A DNA stretch of 64,000 bases from Actinoplanes sandaracinus (GTDB taxonomy: Bacteria > Actinomycetota > Actinomycetes > Mycobacteriales > Micromonosporaceae): positions 262,362 to 326,361 of the forward strand of contig NZ_JASCTH010000008.1 of assembly GCF_030009775.1 (NCBI RefSeq), read 5' to 3'. Positions 25,102 through 33,575 of this stretch are shown here, piece after piece. The position numbers and the translations under genes were made by a program. The notes beneath the pieces were generated by a model. It did not search any database. It was given only the letters and a program-made list of their open reading frames with translations, and was not told the origin of the DNA. How positions within the stretch are numbered: position 1 is the first letter of the stretch; each line of letters opens with the position of its first letter.

Positions 25102-26094
25102 TTACGGCCCGAACGGGTCGGGGCGCTTCTCCAGCAGCTCGTGCAAGGTCGCCTGGATGGTTTCGCGGACCTGGTCAGCCAGGTTGTAAACGACCAGAGG
25201 ATCGTCCGCGAACTCCGTCAGATGCGCGGTGGGGATCGGCGGGCAGAACTGGATCAGCCACTTGCTCGGCAACGGCACCATGCCCAGCGGTCCCAGCCAG
25301 GGGAACGTCGGGGTGACCGGGAAGTAGGGCACACCGAGCAGCCGGGCCAGCGGTTTCAGGTCAGCCAGGATCGGATAGATCTCCTCGGCGCCGACGATCG
25401 CCACCGGGACGATCGGGGTGCCGGTGCGCAGAGCCGCCGAGACGAACCCGCCCCGGCCGAACCGCTGCAACTTGTAGCGGTCGGCGAACCGCTTCCCGAT
25501 GCCCTTGAAGCCTTCCGGGAAGACTCCGACCAGCTGCCCCGAGTTCATCAGGCGCTCGGCGTCGGGGTTGCAGGCCACGGTGGCGCCGGCCGCACGAGCC
25601 AGCTCGCTCATCACCGGCATCCGGAAGACCAGGTCGGCGCCGAGCAGGCGCAGATGCCGCTGGCGGGGGTGCTTGTCGCGCAGCGCGACGGTGAGCATCA
25701 GAGCGTCGAGCGCGATCGTGCCGGAGTGGTTGCCGACCACCAGGCCGCTGCCGTCGGCCGGAACGTTCTCGATACCGAACACCTCGGTCCGGAACCAGTC
25801 CCGGTAGAGGAGCTTGAGCACCGGGTGGAAGAGCGCGTCGGCCAGTTCCGGGTCGAATCCGAACTCGTCCACCTCGTACGCCCCGGCCAGCCGCCGCCGG
25901 AGGAACGCCAGGCCGTCGGCGACCCGCCGGTCCCAGACGTCCAGGCCGTCGTCGGCCTCGGCGGGCGGTGCGGGCCGCGGGGCGGGTTTCTCCGGCACCG
26001 GCCGGCGCCCGTTGACCCGCTGCACCGGCGGCGGGCCGGGAAGCTGGAAGTCGGTGTGCCCGGGAAGCATGTCGCGGAACTCGTCCTGGCTCAC
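25102..26094 (-). CDS. lysophospholipid acyltransferase family protein
   Basis: The 330-residue PlsC-like protein has a Pro-rich N-terminus (about 1-60) and an acyltransferase core from about 100. The acceptor motif reads VGNHSGTIALDALML: His and Asp are six residues apart rather than four, as in a subgroup of actinobacterial acyltransferases. The later block VGVFPEGFKGIG matches the substrate-binding FPEG motif, and TPIVPVAIVGAEEIYP is the fourth block. Such enzymes acylate lysophosphatidate or related lipids at the membrane; the acceptor is unknown. The GTG at 26094 overlaps the epimerase stop (GTGA). Confidence 0.9.
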   Translation of the reverse strand: MSQDEFRDMLPGHTDFQLPGPPPVQRVNGRRPVPEKPAPRPAPPAEADDGLDVWDRRVADGLAFLRRRLAGAYEVDEFGFDPELADALFHPVLKLLYRDWFRTEVFGIENVPADGSGLVVGNHSGTIALDALMLTVALRDKHPRQRHLRLLGADLVFRMPVMSELARAAGATVACNPDAERLMNSGQLVGVFPEGFKGIGKRFADRYKLQRFGRGGFVSAALRTGTPIVPVAIVGAEEIYPILADLKPLARLLGVPYFPVTPTFPWLGPLGMVPLPSKWLIQFCPPIPTAHLTEFADDPLVVYNLADQVRETIQATLHELLEKRPDPFGP

Positions 26095-27167
26095 GAGCGC
26101 TCACTTCCCGCCGGTGCGGGCTCGGCCGCTGCCCGGACCCGGCGGATGCCGTCCAGAATCGCGCTCTCGGCGGCGGCGAGCCGGTCGGCGGTCAGCGTCG
26201 AGCCGGCCACATGCGCCTGGATGAAGTCCTCGAAGGCGGCCACGGTGCTGCGCGGGGTGAAGCCGAACTCGTTGATCAACCGGGTGGTGTCCACCACCCG
26301 ACCGTGCACGAAGAGGTCGATCTGGTCCATCCCGATCTGCTCGACACCGAGGTTCCGCAGCAGGGCCGCCCCGGCGGAGAGGGCCGACTCGGGCAGTGGC
26401 AGGGAGATCCGCCCGGCCCGGCGGACCGCCTGGGAGAGCATCAGGACACCGGAGCCGGCGACGTTGAACGTGCCCGGGTGATCCTCGGTGACCGAGCGGT
26501 GCAGGATCTCCAGCGCGTCGTCGGCGTGCACGAACTGGAGCCGGGCGTCGCGGCCGAGCACGGTGGGCACCACCGGCTGGGCGAAATAACGGGTCAACGA
26601 CGTCTCGGCGGACGAGCTGATCATGGGGGCGAAGCGCAGGACGGTCGCCGCGACCTCGGGCCGGCGGCGGCGGAATCCGCGGACGTACCCCTCGATGTCG
26701 AGGATGTCGCGGGCGAACGAGCCACGCGGGACCGCACGGGGCTCGGTGTCCTCGGTGAAGACCGCGGGGTCGCGGAACGAGGCGCCGTAGGCGGCCGTGG
26801 AGGAGCGCACCACGAGCTTGCGCAGGCCGGGAGCGCCCTGGGCGGCGGCCAGCACCTGCATGGTGCCGATGACGTTCTGTTCCTTCATCGCCGCGCGGCC
26901 GCCGTGCTGGGCGTCGGGCACGCTGGTCATGGCCAGGTGGACGACGGCCTCGGCACCGAGGTCGGCGATGGCCTCGGTGGCGGCACGCGCGTCGGCCCGG
27001 ATCCGCTCCACACCGTCGAGCAGGCCGAGAAGGCCTGCCGGCGGGTCATGCGGATCCAGACCGACCACACGGTCGATTCGAGGATCTGCGGCGAGGCGTG
27101 CGGCCACCCGAGCGCCGATATAACGGCTTACTCCGGTGACCACGACAACGCTGGGTGGTGAGGTCAC
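26091..27167 (-). CDS. NAD-dependent epimerase/dehydratase (extended SDR)
   Basis: The 358-residue extended SDR protein has the nucleotide motif VVVVTGVSRYIGARVAARLA, DADARA-type acidic positions, HLAMTSVPDAQ, and SSTAAYGASFRD. The catalytic YxxxK pair is not evident, so it may be an atypical or non-catalytic member. The C-terminal part (TFNVAGSGVLMLSQAV; LINEFGFTPRSTVAAFEDFI) fits NAD-epimerase C-terminal regions. GTG 27167 is taken as the start; the frame is open to a TTG at 27209. Coupling to the acyltransferase gene suggests a shared envelope-lipid role, which is inference. Confidence 0.87.
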   Translation of the reverse strand: MTSPPSVVVVTGVSRYIGARVAARLAADPRIDRVVGLDPHDPPAGLLGLLDGVERIRADARAATEAIADLGAEAVVHLAMTSVPDAQHGGRAAMKEQNVIGTMQVLAAAQGAPGLRKLVVRSSTAAYGASFRDPAVFTEDTEPRAVPRGSFARDILDIEGYVRGFRRRRPEVAATVLRFAPMISSSAETSLTRYFAQPVVPTVLGRDARLQFVHADDALEILHRSVTEDHPGTFNVAGSGVLMLSQAVRRAGRISLPLPESALSAGAALLRNLGVEQIGMDQIDLFVHGRVVDTTRLINEFGFTPRSTVAAFEDFIQAHVAGSTLTADRLAAAESAILDGIRRVRAAAEPAPAGSERS

Positions 27168-27246
27168 CAAGGAGGCACCTTTCGATGCGCGGCCTCGAAC
27201 ATTAGGCAAGTGCCGTCACTGGCCGGGAGATGGTCCCGGCCGACGA

Positions 27247-27348
27247 TCACTTGCCGAGACGGCGACGCTGGACGCGGGTCTTGCGCAGCAGCTTGCGGTG
27301 CTTCTTCTTCGCCATACGCTTGCGGCGCTTCTTGACCACGGAGCCCAT
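27247..27348 (-). CDS. small ribosomal protein bS22 / AURKAIP1-COX24-like
   Basis: The 33-residue, very basic protein runs from [19 protein letters not shown] to RRRLGK. It is nearly identical to the actinobacterial bS22 found near the decoding centre of mycobacterial 30S subunits. GAGAGG lies 8 bases before the ATG at 27348. It is easily missed because of its size. It sits alone between the epimerase operon and the excisionase-type gene, as I recall for Streptomyces. The Lys/Arg-rich composition with no hydrophobic core fits an RNA-bound extended peptide. Confidence 0.93.
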   Translation of the reverse strand: MGSVVKKRRKRMAKKKHRKLLRKTRVQRRRLGK

Positions 27349-27523
27349 ACGAAAAGCCTCTCGAAACCATGTGAATGGAACCGGCGCGCCCCGAAAAGAG
27401 CGCGACCGGAAGCCGGACTGGGATGGGACCCGGAGTAACGGACGATCCGGGATCCAACCGGTCCAGCGTAGCGGCATGCCGCAGCGGGGCCAACACGGCC
27501 CCGTTCGTCAGGCGCCTGCTTCG

Positions 27524-27736
27524 TTAGGCACTGCGCGAGAACGCGCCGCGAAGATACTCGTGTACCGCGTGCTCAGGCACCCGGAAGGAGCGGCCGACCC
27601 GTACCGCGGTGAGGTCACCACCGTGCACGAGCCGGTAGACGGTCATCTTGGAAACCCGCATGAGCGCGGCCACCTCGGCCACCGTCAGGAACCGTACCTC
27701 CGAGAGTCGTTCCTCGGTCTGGGCTGGACCCGTCAT
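27524..27736 (-). CDS. excisionase-family helix-turn-helix regulator
   Basis: The 70-residue protein is a single MerR-like/excisionase winged helix: VRFLTVAEVAALMRVSKMTVYRLVHGG, with wing LTAVRVGRSFRVPEHAVHEYL. Such small proteins bind DNA cooperatively. It is not BldC by my recollection of the BldC sequence; its position near bldN and bS22 recalls Streptomyces bdtA, but that assignment is uncertain. ATG 27736 is used because the family domain begins right after; 45 upstream open codons are Arg/Ser-rich and unlikely. A relatively AT-rich promoter region lies upstream (27830-27915). Confidence 0.88.
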   Translation of the reverse strand: MTGPAQTEERLSEVRFLTVAEVAALMRVSKMTVYRLVHGGDLTAVRVGRSFRVPEHAVHEYLRGAFSRSA

Positions 27737-27917
27737 CTCGTCGCACCGATCCTTTCGCAGGCACGATCCGCCGCGGCCGGAGGATCCCGGACGCCGCGGG
27801 GACCACGTGCGTGTCATCAGAACGGTATCGAGACGGCTGTGACCAACGCGATACGTTCCGTGAAATGCCCACAAAAAGTCAAGCGCGACACGCCGGTTCT
27901 GTGGCGATATGGACCCT

Positions 27918-28838
27918 TTACTTACGGGAAGCGACGGCTCGTGCCACGAAACCGGCGTGCGCCGGGCTGGCGGCGAGGCGGCGCATCAGATAGCCGTACC
28001 ACTGATCGCCGTAAGGCAGGTAGATCCGCACCGTGTGGCCGCCGCCGGCCAGCCGGGCCTGCTCCTCCGGGCGCACGCCGTAAAGAAGCTGGAACTCGTA
28101 CTCCCCGGTGGAGCGGTCGAACCAGCGGGCCCGGTCCTCGGTGATCGAGATCAGCCGAGGGTCGTGGGTCGCCACCATCGGGTACCCCTCCCCCGACATC
28201 AGGATGTTCAGGCAGCGCACGAACGACTTGTCCACGTCCAGCGCGGACTGGAACGCCACCGACTCGGGTTCCGAGTACGCCCCCTTGCAGAGCCGCACTC
28301 GCGACCCGGCCGTCGCCAGTTCCCGGCAGTCGCCCTCGGTCCGCCGCAGATGCGCCTGAAGCACCGCCCCCGTGGACGGATGGTCGCGCCGCAACTCGAC
28401 GACGGCCTCCAGGGTCGCGTCGGTGGTGCTGTGGTCCTCGGCGTCCAGGGTCACCGTGGTGCCCGCCTCGGCCGCCGCGGCGCAGATCGCGTGGGCATGC
28501 TCGTACGCCAGCTTCTCGTCGATCGCCTGGCCGAGCGCCGAGAGCTTCACGCTGACCTCGACCGCCGGAGTCAGCCCGGCGTCACGCAGCCGGCCCAGCA
28601 CCGCGAGGTACTCGTCGCGGACGGCCGTCGCCTGCTCCGCGGTGCGGGTCTCCGCGCCCAGATGATCGAGGCTGACGGCCAGGCCGTCGTCGGCCAGTTC
28701 GCGACTGACCCGCACAGCCTCCTCGGCACTGTGGCCGGCGACGAACCGCTGCACGATCCCCCTGCTGACAGGGGCGGACTCGACCAGTCGCCCGAGCCGG
28801 GCGGACCCGGCCGCGGCGAGAAACAGGGAACGGAGCAT
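27918..28838 (-). CDS. putB: proline dehydrogenase
   Basis: The 306-residue monofunctional FAD enzyme oxidises proline to pyrroline-5-carboxylate. Family motifs are VSVKLSALGQAI, TVTLDAEDHSTTDATL, RVRLCKGAYSEPESVAF, MVATHDPRLI, EFQLLYGVRPEEQ and the C-terminal VRIYLPYGDQWYGYLMRRL. The partner P5C dehydrogenase is not in the visible neighbourhood. ATG 28838 is the start; the 28 upstream codons are Gly/Pro-rich and not part of the family. It diverges from the CGNR zinc-finger gene with 122 bases between starts. Confidence 0.95.
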   Translation of the reverse strand: MLRSLFLAAAGSARLGRLVESAPVSRGIVQRFVAGHSAEEAVRVSRELADDGLAVSLDHLGAETRTAEQATAVRDEYLAVLGRLRDAGLTPAVEVSVKLSALGQAIDEKLAYEHAHAICAAAAEAGTTVTLDAEDHSTTDATLEAVVELRRDHPSTGAVLQAHLRRTEGDCRELATAGSRVRLCKGAYSEPESVAFQSALDVDKSFVRCLNILMSGEGYPMVATHDPRLISITEDRARWFDRSTGEYEFQLLYGVRPEEQARLAGGGHTVRIYLPYGDQWYGYLMRRLAASPAHAGFVARAVASRK

Positions 28839-28960
28839 GGGCCGAGCGTAACGTCCGGGCCCCGGCCGGCACCCAGGGTGCGGGCGGGGTTCCCACTTAC
28901 CAGACCCGATGGCGCAGCACATACGTGTCCCATCGGGCCGGGTGCCGCTACCGTTGTCGG

Positions 28961-29500
28961 GTGAACTTCGATGCGTACGCCCGGACGGCGATCGACCTCG
29001 TCAACGCCGGTCTGGACGATCTCGCCGGGCTGCGGGCACTGTTCTCCGGCGAGCAGGCATACATGCGCGACCAGGTCGCCGAGAAGGACCTGGTCCCGTT
29101 CCGCCGCGCCCAGCGCCGGCTGCGTGAGGTCTTCGAGTTCGGCACCTCCGGGCGCGACGCCGAGGCCGTGCACGAGCTGAACGGCCTCCTCGAGGCCTAT
29201 CCGGTGCAGCCACGCATCTCCGGGCACGACGCCAGCGACTGGCACATGCACGTGACCAGCCGCGGCTCGTCGGTCAGCGCGGAATACCTCGCGGGCGCCG
29301 TCTGGGGTCTGTCCGTCTGGCTCTGCGAGTTCGGCAGCGCCCGTTTCGGCATCTGCGCCGACGAGCGGTGCGGCAACGTCTACCTGGACACGTCATCCAA
29401 CAACTGCCGGCGCTTCTGCTCGGAGCGCTGCGCCACCCGGTCGCACGTGGCCGCGCACCGGGCCCGCAAACGGGCCGCCGAGAACCTCACCCCCGCGTGA
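28961..29500 (+). CDS. CGNR zinc finger protein
   Basis: The 179-residue protein has an N-terminal helical ABATE-like domain (about 1-110; NFDAYARTAIDLVNAGLDDL). Its C-terminal CGNR zinc finger reads CADERCGNVYLDTSSNNCRRFCSERCATRSH, followed by a basic tail RARKRAAE. It is probably a DNA-binding transcription regulator with a ligand-binding N-terminal domain; target unknown. GTG 28961 is chosen since family members begin with this segment. It is transcribed away from proline dehydrogenase, so control of that gene is possible but unproven. Confidence 0.93.
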   Translation: MNFDAYARTAIDLVNAGLDDLAGLRALFSGEQAYMRDQVAEKDLVPFRRAQRRLREVFEFGTSGRDAEAVHELNGLLEAYPVQPRISGHDASDWHMHVTSRGSSVSAEYLAGAVWGLSVWLCEFGSARFGICADERCGNVYLDTSSNNCRRFCSERCATRSHVAAHRARKRAAENLTPA

Positions 29501-29539
29501 CCGCGGCGCGTTCCGCCCGCCGGCGCCGAGGCGCCGGCC

Positions 29540-30373
29540 TCAGGGCCGCAATGCCGCCGAGCCCGAGGCGAGGCCGTCGGACACGGTCGGCTCCAGGTGG
29601 CGCCGGGCGAATTCCAGCGCCTCCCGGAGGTCCGCCTCGCGTGCCGGGCGGCTCGCCGCTTTCCGGGTGGAGACCTCCAGCGCCACCGAGCCGGTGAACC
29701 CACGGCCGGCCAGCGACCGCAACAGCTCCGCGCATGGCTGGTTGCCACGGCCCGGGACCAGATGCTCGTCACGGCCCTCGCCCGTCCCGTCGCCGAGGTG
29801 CACGTGCCGCAGGCCGGGGCCCATCCGGTCGGCCAGCTCCAGAGCGTCGATCCGTGACGCGGCACAGTGCGACAGGTCCAGCGTGTACGCGTCGAAGCCG
29901 GTCTCGGTCGGATCCCACCCCGGGTTGTAAGGCACCACCCAGCGGCCGGCCATCTTGACCGGGAACATGTTCTCCACCGCGAAGGTCAGGTCGGGATGCC
30001 GGCCGCTGACCTTGGCCAGCCCCTCGGCGAAGTTGCGCGCGTAATCACCCTGCCAGCGGAACGGCGGGTGCACCACCACCGTCGGCGCGCCCAGGGACTC
30101 GGCGAGCTGAGCGGCCCGGCTGAGCCGTTCCCAGGGGTCGGAACTCCACACCCGCTGCGTCACCAGCAGGCAGGGGGCGTGGACCGAGAGAACCGGCACG
30201 CCGTAGTGGTCGGCCAGCCCCTTGAGGGCGCCGGTGTCCTGGCTGACGGCGTCGGTCCACACCATGACCTCAAGACCGTCGTAGCCCACCGTGGCCGCCA
30301 TCTCGAACGCCGCCGCCGTCGGCTCCGGGAAGACCGAGGAGCTGGAGAGAAGCACGGGTACGCGGGAAGTCAC
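29540..30373 (-). CDS. sugar phosphate isomerase/epimerase (TIM barrel)
   Basis: The 277-residue xylose-isomerase-like barrel has FEMAATVGYDGLEVMVW, LSVHAPCLLVT, VVVHPPFRWQGDY, TFAVENMFPV, DLSHCAAS, RHVHLGDGTG and a final ALEVSTRK. Its Glu, His and Asp residues are placed as in the metal site of the AP endonuclease 2-like superfamily. Members isomerise sugars or inositol derivatives; the substrate is unknown. GTG 30373 follows GGAGGGC very closely (2-3 bases), so the true start could lie slightly downstream, but conservation starts early. It is convergent with the CGNR gene. Confidence 0.9.
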   Translation of the reverse strand: MTSRVPVLLSSSSVFPEPTAAAFEMAATVGYDGLEVMVWTDAVSQDTGALKGLADHYGVPVLSVHAPCLLVTQRVWSSDPWERLSRAAQLAESLGAPTVVVHPPFRWQGDYARNFAEGLAKVSGRHPDLTFAVENMFPVKMAGRWVVPYNPGWDPTETGFDAYTLDLSHCAASRIDALELADRMGPGLRHVHLGDGTGEGRDEHLVPGRGNQPCAELLRSLAGRGFTGSVALEVSTRKAASRPAREADLREALEFARRHLEPTVSDGLASGSAALRP

Positions 30374-30458
30374 GCCCTCCAGCGTAGCCGCGCTCCACCG
30401 GGACGGATATATCAGCTCTAAACGGTCATGATCCATCGGTACGCGTACGCTGACCCGG

Positions 30459-31292
30459 ATGAGCCGCACGCAGCCACCCCGGGAAGTACCGCTCGACTTC
30501 CCTCGCGAGTGGATCGAGTTCCTCGACCCCGCCGACGAACAGCACCTGATCCGAGCCGACCTGACCTGGCTGCTCTCCCGCTGGACCTGCGTCTTCGGCT
30601 CCGCCTGCCACGGCATCCTGCCCGGCCGCGCCGAGGACGGCTGCTGCTCACACGGCGCCTTCTTCACCGACACCGACGACGAGAACCGGGTCCGGGCGGC
30701 GGCCGCCAAGCTCACCCCGCAGACCTGGCAGCACCACCGGCGCGGGTTCAAGAATTACACCGAGGTGGACTCGGTCGACGGAACCACACCCGCACGGCGT
30801 ACGGCCACGCGCTCCGCCGACGGCCCCTGCGTCTTCCTGAACGAGGCCGATTTCGCGGGCGGCGGCGGGTGCGCCCTGCACGCTCAGGCCTTGCGTGACG
30901 GTGTGCACCCGCTCAAATACAAGCCGGACGTCTGCTGGCAGCTTCCGGTGCGCCGCGAGCAGGACTGGATCACCCGCCCCGACGGGACGAAACTGCTGCA
31001 GTCCACTTTGAGCGAGTTCGACCGGCGCGGCTGGGGGCCCGGCGGCCACGAACTCGCCTGGTGGTGCACCTCGTCGCCGGAGGCCCACGTCGGCACCGAG
31101 CCGATGTATGTCACCTACGCCCCGGAGCTGGCCGAGCTGGTCGGCGAGGCCGCTTACGAGAAACTGGCCGCCCTCTGCGCGGCGCGCGTCAAGACCGGCC
31201 TGGTGGCCGTGCACCCGGCCACCACGCTCGCCGCGGCACCGAAACGCCGTGGCGGCCGGGAGCCGGCCACTCCCCGCAAAAGCGCGGGTTGA
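30459..31292 (+). CDS. Cys-rich protein of unknown function
   Basis: The 277-residue soluble protein starts at ATG 30459. Cysteine clusters [28 protein letters not shown] and GGCALHAQA lie in the first 150 residues. This recalls YkgJ/DUF3109-type metal-chelating domains, but I cannot confirm the family. The second half has [14 protein letters not shown] and [14 protein letters not shown], and a Lys/Arg tail. No signal peptide is present. The gene stands alone, divergent from the isomerase gene. A metal-binding role is a guess from the Cys/His pattern. Confidence 0.82.
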   Translation: MSRTQPPREVPLDFPREWIEFLDPADEQHLIRADLTWLLSRWTCVFGSACHGILPGRAEDGCCSHGAFFTDTDDENRVRAAAAKLTPQTWQHHRRGFKNYTEVDSVDGTTPARRTATRSADGPCVFLNEADFAGGGGCALHAQALRDGVHPLKYKPDVCWQLPVRREQDWITRPDGTKLLQSTLSEFDRRGWGPGGHELAWWCTSSPEAHVGTEPMYVTYAPELAELVGEAAYEKLAALCAARVKTGLVAVHPATTLAAAPKRRGGREPATPRKSAG

Positions 31293-31296
31293 GGGT

Positions 31297-31330
31297 GCCG
31301 GATGACCCGATCACGGGCGGGTCATCCGGC
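31297..31330. terminator. 13-bp hairpin after the Cys-rich gene
   Basis: GCCGGATGACCCG (31297-31309) pairs perfectly with CGGGTCATCCGGC (31318-31330) across an 8-base loop, 4 bases after the stop at 31292. Confidence 0.8.
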
Positions 31331-31370
31331 CCCCACATAGTCGCATGACTGGTAGTCGCTAAGCAAGAAC

Positions 31371-31392
31371 GAGCCGGACGGTTGTCCGGCTC
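31371..31392 (-). terminator. hairpin after regX3
   Basis: GAGCCGGAC (31371-31379) and GTCCGGCTC (31384-31392) form a 9-bp stem with a 4-base loop. On the leftward transcript it is followed by GTTCTTGCTT, a fair T-rich tail. Confidence 0.75.
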
Positions 31393-31397
31393 GCGGC

Positions 31398-32081
31398 CTA
31401 GGACTCGAACTTGTAACCCAGGCCGCGGACCGTGACGATGTAGCGCGGCGCGGAGGGCTCCGGCTCCACCTTGGAGCGCAGGCGCTTGACGTGCACATCG
31501 AGCGTCTTGGTGTCACCGACGTAGTCGGCGCCCCAGACACGGTCGATGAGCTGGCCACGGGTCAGCACCCGGCCGGCGTTGCGCAGCAGTAGTTCGAGCA
31601 GCTCGAACTCCTTCAGCGGGAGCTGAACGCTGGAGCCGTCGACGGTGACGACGTGACGCTCCACATCCATCCGGACCGGGCCGGCGGCCAGGGTCGGGGT
31701 GGTGACCTCGGCCGCCTCGGCGCCCTGGCGCCGGAGCACGGCACGGATGCGGGCGACGAGTTCGCGCGGCGAGTACGGCTTGGTGACGTAGTCGTCCGCT
31801 CCGATCTCCAGACCGACCACCTTGTCGATCTCGCTGTCACGGGCGGTGACCATGATGATCGGAACCGCCGAGCGCTGCCGCAACTGACGGCAGACCTCGG
31901 TGCCGGACATCTCAGGCAACATGAGGTCGAGAAGCACGATGTCGGCACCAGTCCGGTCGAACTGCGTCAGGGCGGAGGTTCCGGTCGCGGCGACCGAGAC
32001 TTCGAAACCCTCCTTACGCAGCATGTACGACAGGGCGTCGGAGAACGACTCCTCGTCCTCGACCACGAGCACGCGGGCCAA
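31398..32081 (-). CDS. regX3: response regulator RegX3 (OmpR family)
   Basis: The 227-residue OmpR-type regulator has a receiver domain at 1-120 with phospho-acceptor D52 in IVLLDLMLPEMSG and the lysine block YVTKPYSPRELVARI. A winged-helix output domain lies at about 130-225 (LPLKEFELLELLLRNAGRVLTR; TLDVHVKRLRSKVE). The start is TTG 32081 with GGAAGGAA 5 bases upstream; a GTG 9 bases in is the alternative. It follows senX3 after 29 bases and with it forms the phosphate-starvation two-component system of actinobacteria, here opposite phoU, as expected. Confidence 0.95.
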   Translation of the reverse strand: MARVLVVEDEESFSDALSYMLRKEGFEVSVAATGTSALTQFDRTGADIVLLDLMLPEMSGTEVCRQLRQRSAVPIIMVTARDSEIDKVVGLEIGADDYVTKPYSPRELVARIRAVLRRQGAEAAEVTTPTLAAGPVRMDVERHVVTVDGSSVQLPLKEFELLELLLRNAGRVLTRGQLIDRVWGADYVGDTKTLDVHVKRLRSKVEPEPSAPRYIVTVRGLGYKFES

Positions 32082-32110
32082 TGCAGTTCCTTCCGTCGTC
32101 GGTGACCGGG

Positions 32111-33391
32111 CTAGCGCCCGGCCACACCGGACTCGATCTCAATCGCCGTCGGTGACGACGAGGGGGACTCGGGGGGTCGCGCCGGTAGGCGCAGGGTGAA
32201 CGTAGATCCATCGCCGAGTGAACTGGTCACGTCGACGCGGCCACCGTGATTGGTGGCGATGTGCTTGACGATGGCGAGGCCGAGGCCCGTGCCGCCGGTC
32301 GAGCGGGATCGAGCTTGATCGGCTCGGTAGAACCGTTCGAAGACCCGCTCGACGTCCTGGGGGGCGATGCCGATGCCCTCGTCGGTGACGTCGATCTCGA
32401 TCCAGTCGTCGCTGTTGCGCATGGTGAGCGAGACTTTGGTGTCCTCACCCGAGTACGCGATCGCGTTCTCCACCAGGTTGGTGACCGCGGTGGCGATCTG
32501 GCTGTCGCTCCCGTAGGCCATGGTGCCCTTGGGACCTTCGTAGGTGATCTCGATGCCCTTGGCCGAGGAGGTCGTGCGGGTCCGGTCGATCACCTCGGCG
32601 ATCACCCAGTCCAGCGAGACCGGTTCGGGGTGGGGCAGTGGCTCCGCGCCTTGGAGCCGGGTCAGTTCGAGCAACTCGTTCACGAGACGGCCCATCCGGG
32701 CGGACTCGTGATGGATTCGCTCGGCGAAGCGGCGCGCCGCCATCAGGTCCTCGGACTGGGCCTCGGGAGCCGTGTCGGGGAGCTGGGTGGCGTCGAGCAG
32801 CGCCTCGGCCAGGAGCTGGAGGGCTCCGATGGGCGTCTTGAGCTCGTGGCTGACGTTGGCCACGAAGTCACGGCGAACCCGGGCGAGGCGGTGCGACTCG
32901 GTCACGTCGGCGGCCTCGACGGCGACGTGGGTGGAATTCAGCGCGACCGCACGCAGGTGCAGTCCGAGCGGGGCGTGCCCGCCGCCGGCGCGACCGCGGG
33001 GCAGGTCGAGCTCGACCTCCCGCCGGACGCCGGTGCGCCGCACCTGGCCGGCGAGGGTCCGCAGGATCGGATGCGCGGCGATGGTGCCGGGCGCTCCGCC
33101 GGAACGCAGCAGTCCCATCGCCCGCGCCGCTGGATTGACCAGCACGGGATGGTCGTCGGCGTCCAGGACGACGACACCCACCCGTAGCGAGTCGAGGCTC
33201 TTGCGGCCGAGCCCCTTGAGGCCGTGCTTGTTTGCCGGGCGATCGTCGTCCGGTTCGATGTCGGCTCTCCCCTCCGGTGCCCCGTCCCGGGCCGGTGCGC
33301 CCGGTCGGCGTATCCGGGCAAGGGCGAGTCCCGCTCCCACACCGACGGCGAGCGCGGCTGAAACCATGCCGACGGCGTATTCCCACTCCAC
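32111..33391 (-). CDS. senX3: sensor histidine kinase SenX3 (PhoR-type)
   Basis: The 426-residue kinase has one N-terminal TM helix (about 4-27), a Pro/Asp-rich linker and a PAS-like domain (about 68-170; RVGVVVLDADDHPVLVNPAARAMG). A HisKA block follows with FVANVSHELKTPIGALQL, then the HATPase with AVTNLVENAIAYS, DEGIGIAPQDVERVF and GGTGLGLAIVKHIA. It phosphorylates RegX3 under phosphate limitation, probably with PhoU and the Pst transporter as input. GTG 33391 is the start; no strong ribosome site is visible. It is divergent from phoU with GTTCAC repeats between. Confidence 0.95.
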   Translation of the reverse strand: MEWEYAVGMVSAALAVGVGAGLALARIRRPGAPARDGAPEGRADIEPDDDRPANKHGLKGLGRKSLDSLRVGVVVLDADDHPVLVNPAARAMGLLRSGGAPGTIAAHPILRTLAGQVRRTGVRREVELDLPRGRAGGGHAPLGLHLRAVALNSTHVAVEAADVTESHRLARVRRDFVANVSHELKTPIGALQLLAEALLDATQLPDTAPEAQSEDLMAARRFAERIHHESARMGRLVNELLELTRLQGAEPLPHPEPVSLDWVIAEVIDRTRTTSSAKGIEITYEGPKGTMAYGSDSQIATAVTNLVENAIAYSGEDTKVSLTMRNSDDWIEIDVTDEGIGIAPQDVERVFERFYRADQARSRSTGGTGLGLAIVKHIATNHGGRVDVTSSLGDGSTFTLRLPARPPESPSSSPTAIEIESGVAGR

Positions 33392-33463
33392 GCTGCGATC
33401 GTAGGGTCATTGTTTACCTGAGCTACAGGGCCATTACGGCAAATCGGGCGCACGTCGAATAAT

Positions 33464-33502
33464 GTTCACCACTAGGCCCGGCGTCGTTCACCGGTGTTCA
33501 TG
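33464..33502. promoter_or_regulatory. PHO-box-like GTTCAC repeats between senX3 and phoU
   Basis: GTTCACC occurs at 33464-33470 and 33486-33492, and GTTCATG at 33496-33502. The first two are 22 bases (two 11-base units) apart and the third 10 bases on. Streptomyces PHO boxes are built from GTTCAC-type direct repeats, and the phoU-phoRP intergenic region is a known target, so this likely controls both directions. Confidence 0.7.
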
Positions 33503-33575
33503 TTGAGGCAGCCCCACACCCCTAGCGTGGGCGGCAGACACCCGGCCGCCGCCACCGAAAGAGGGACTTGAGAAC

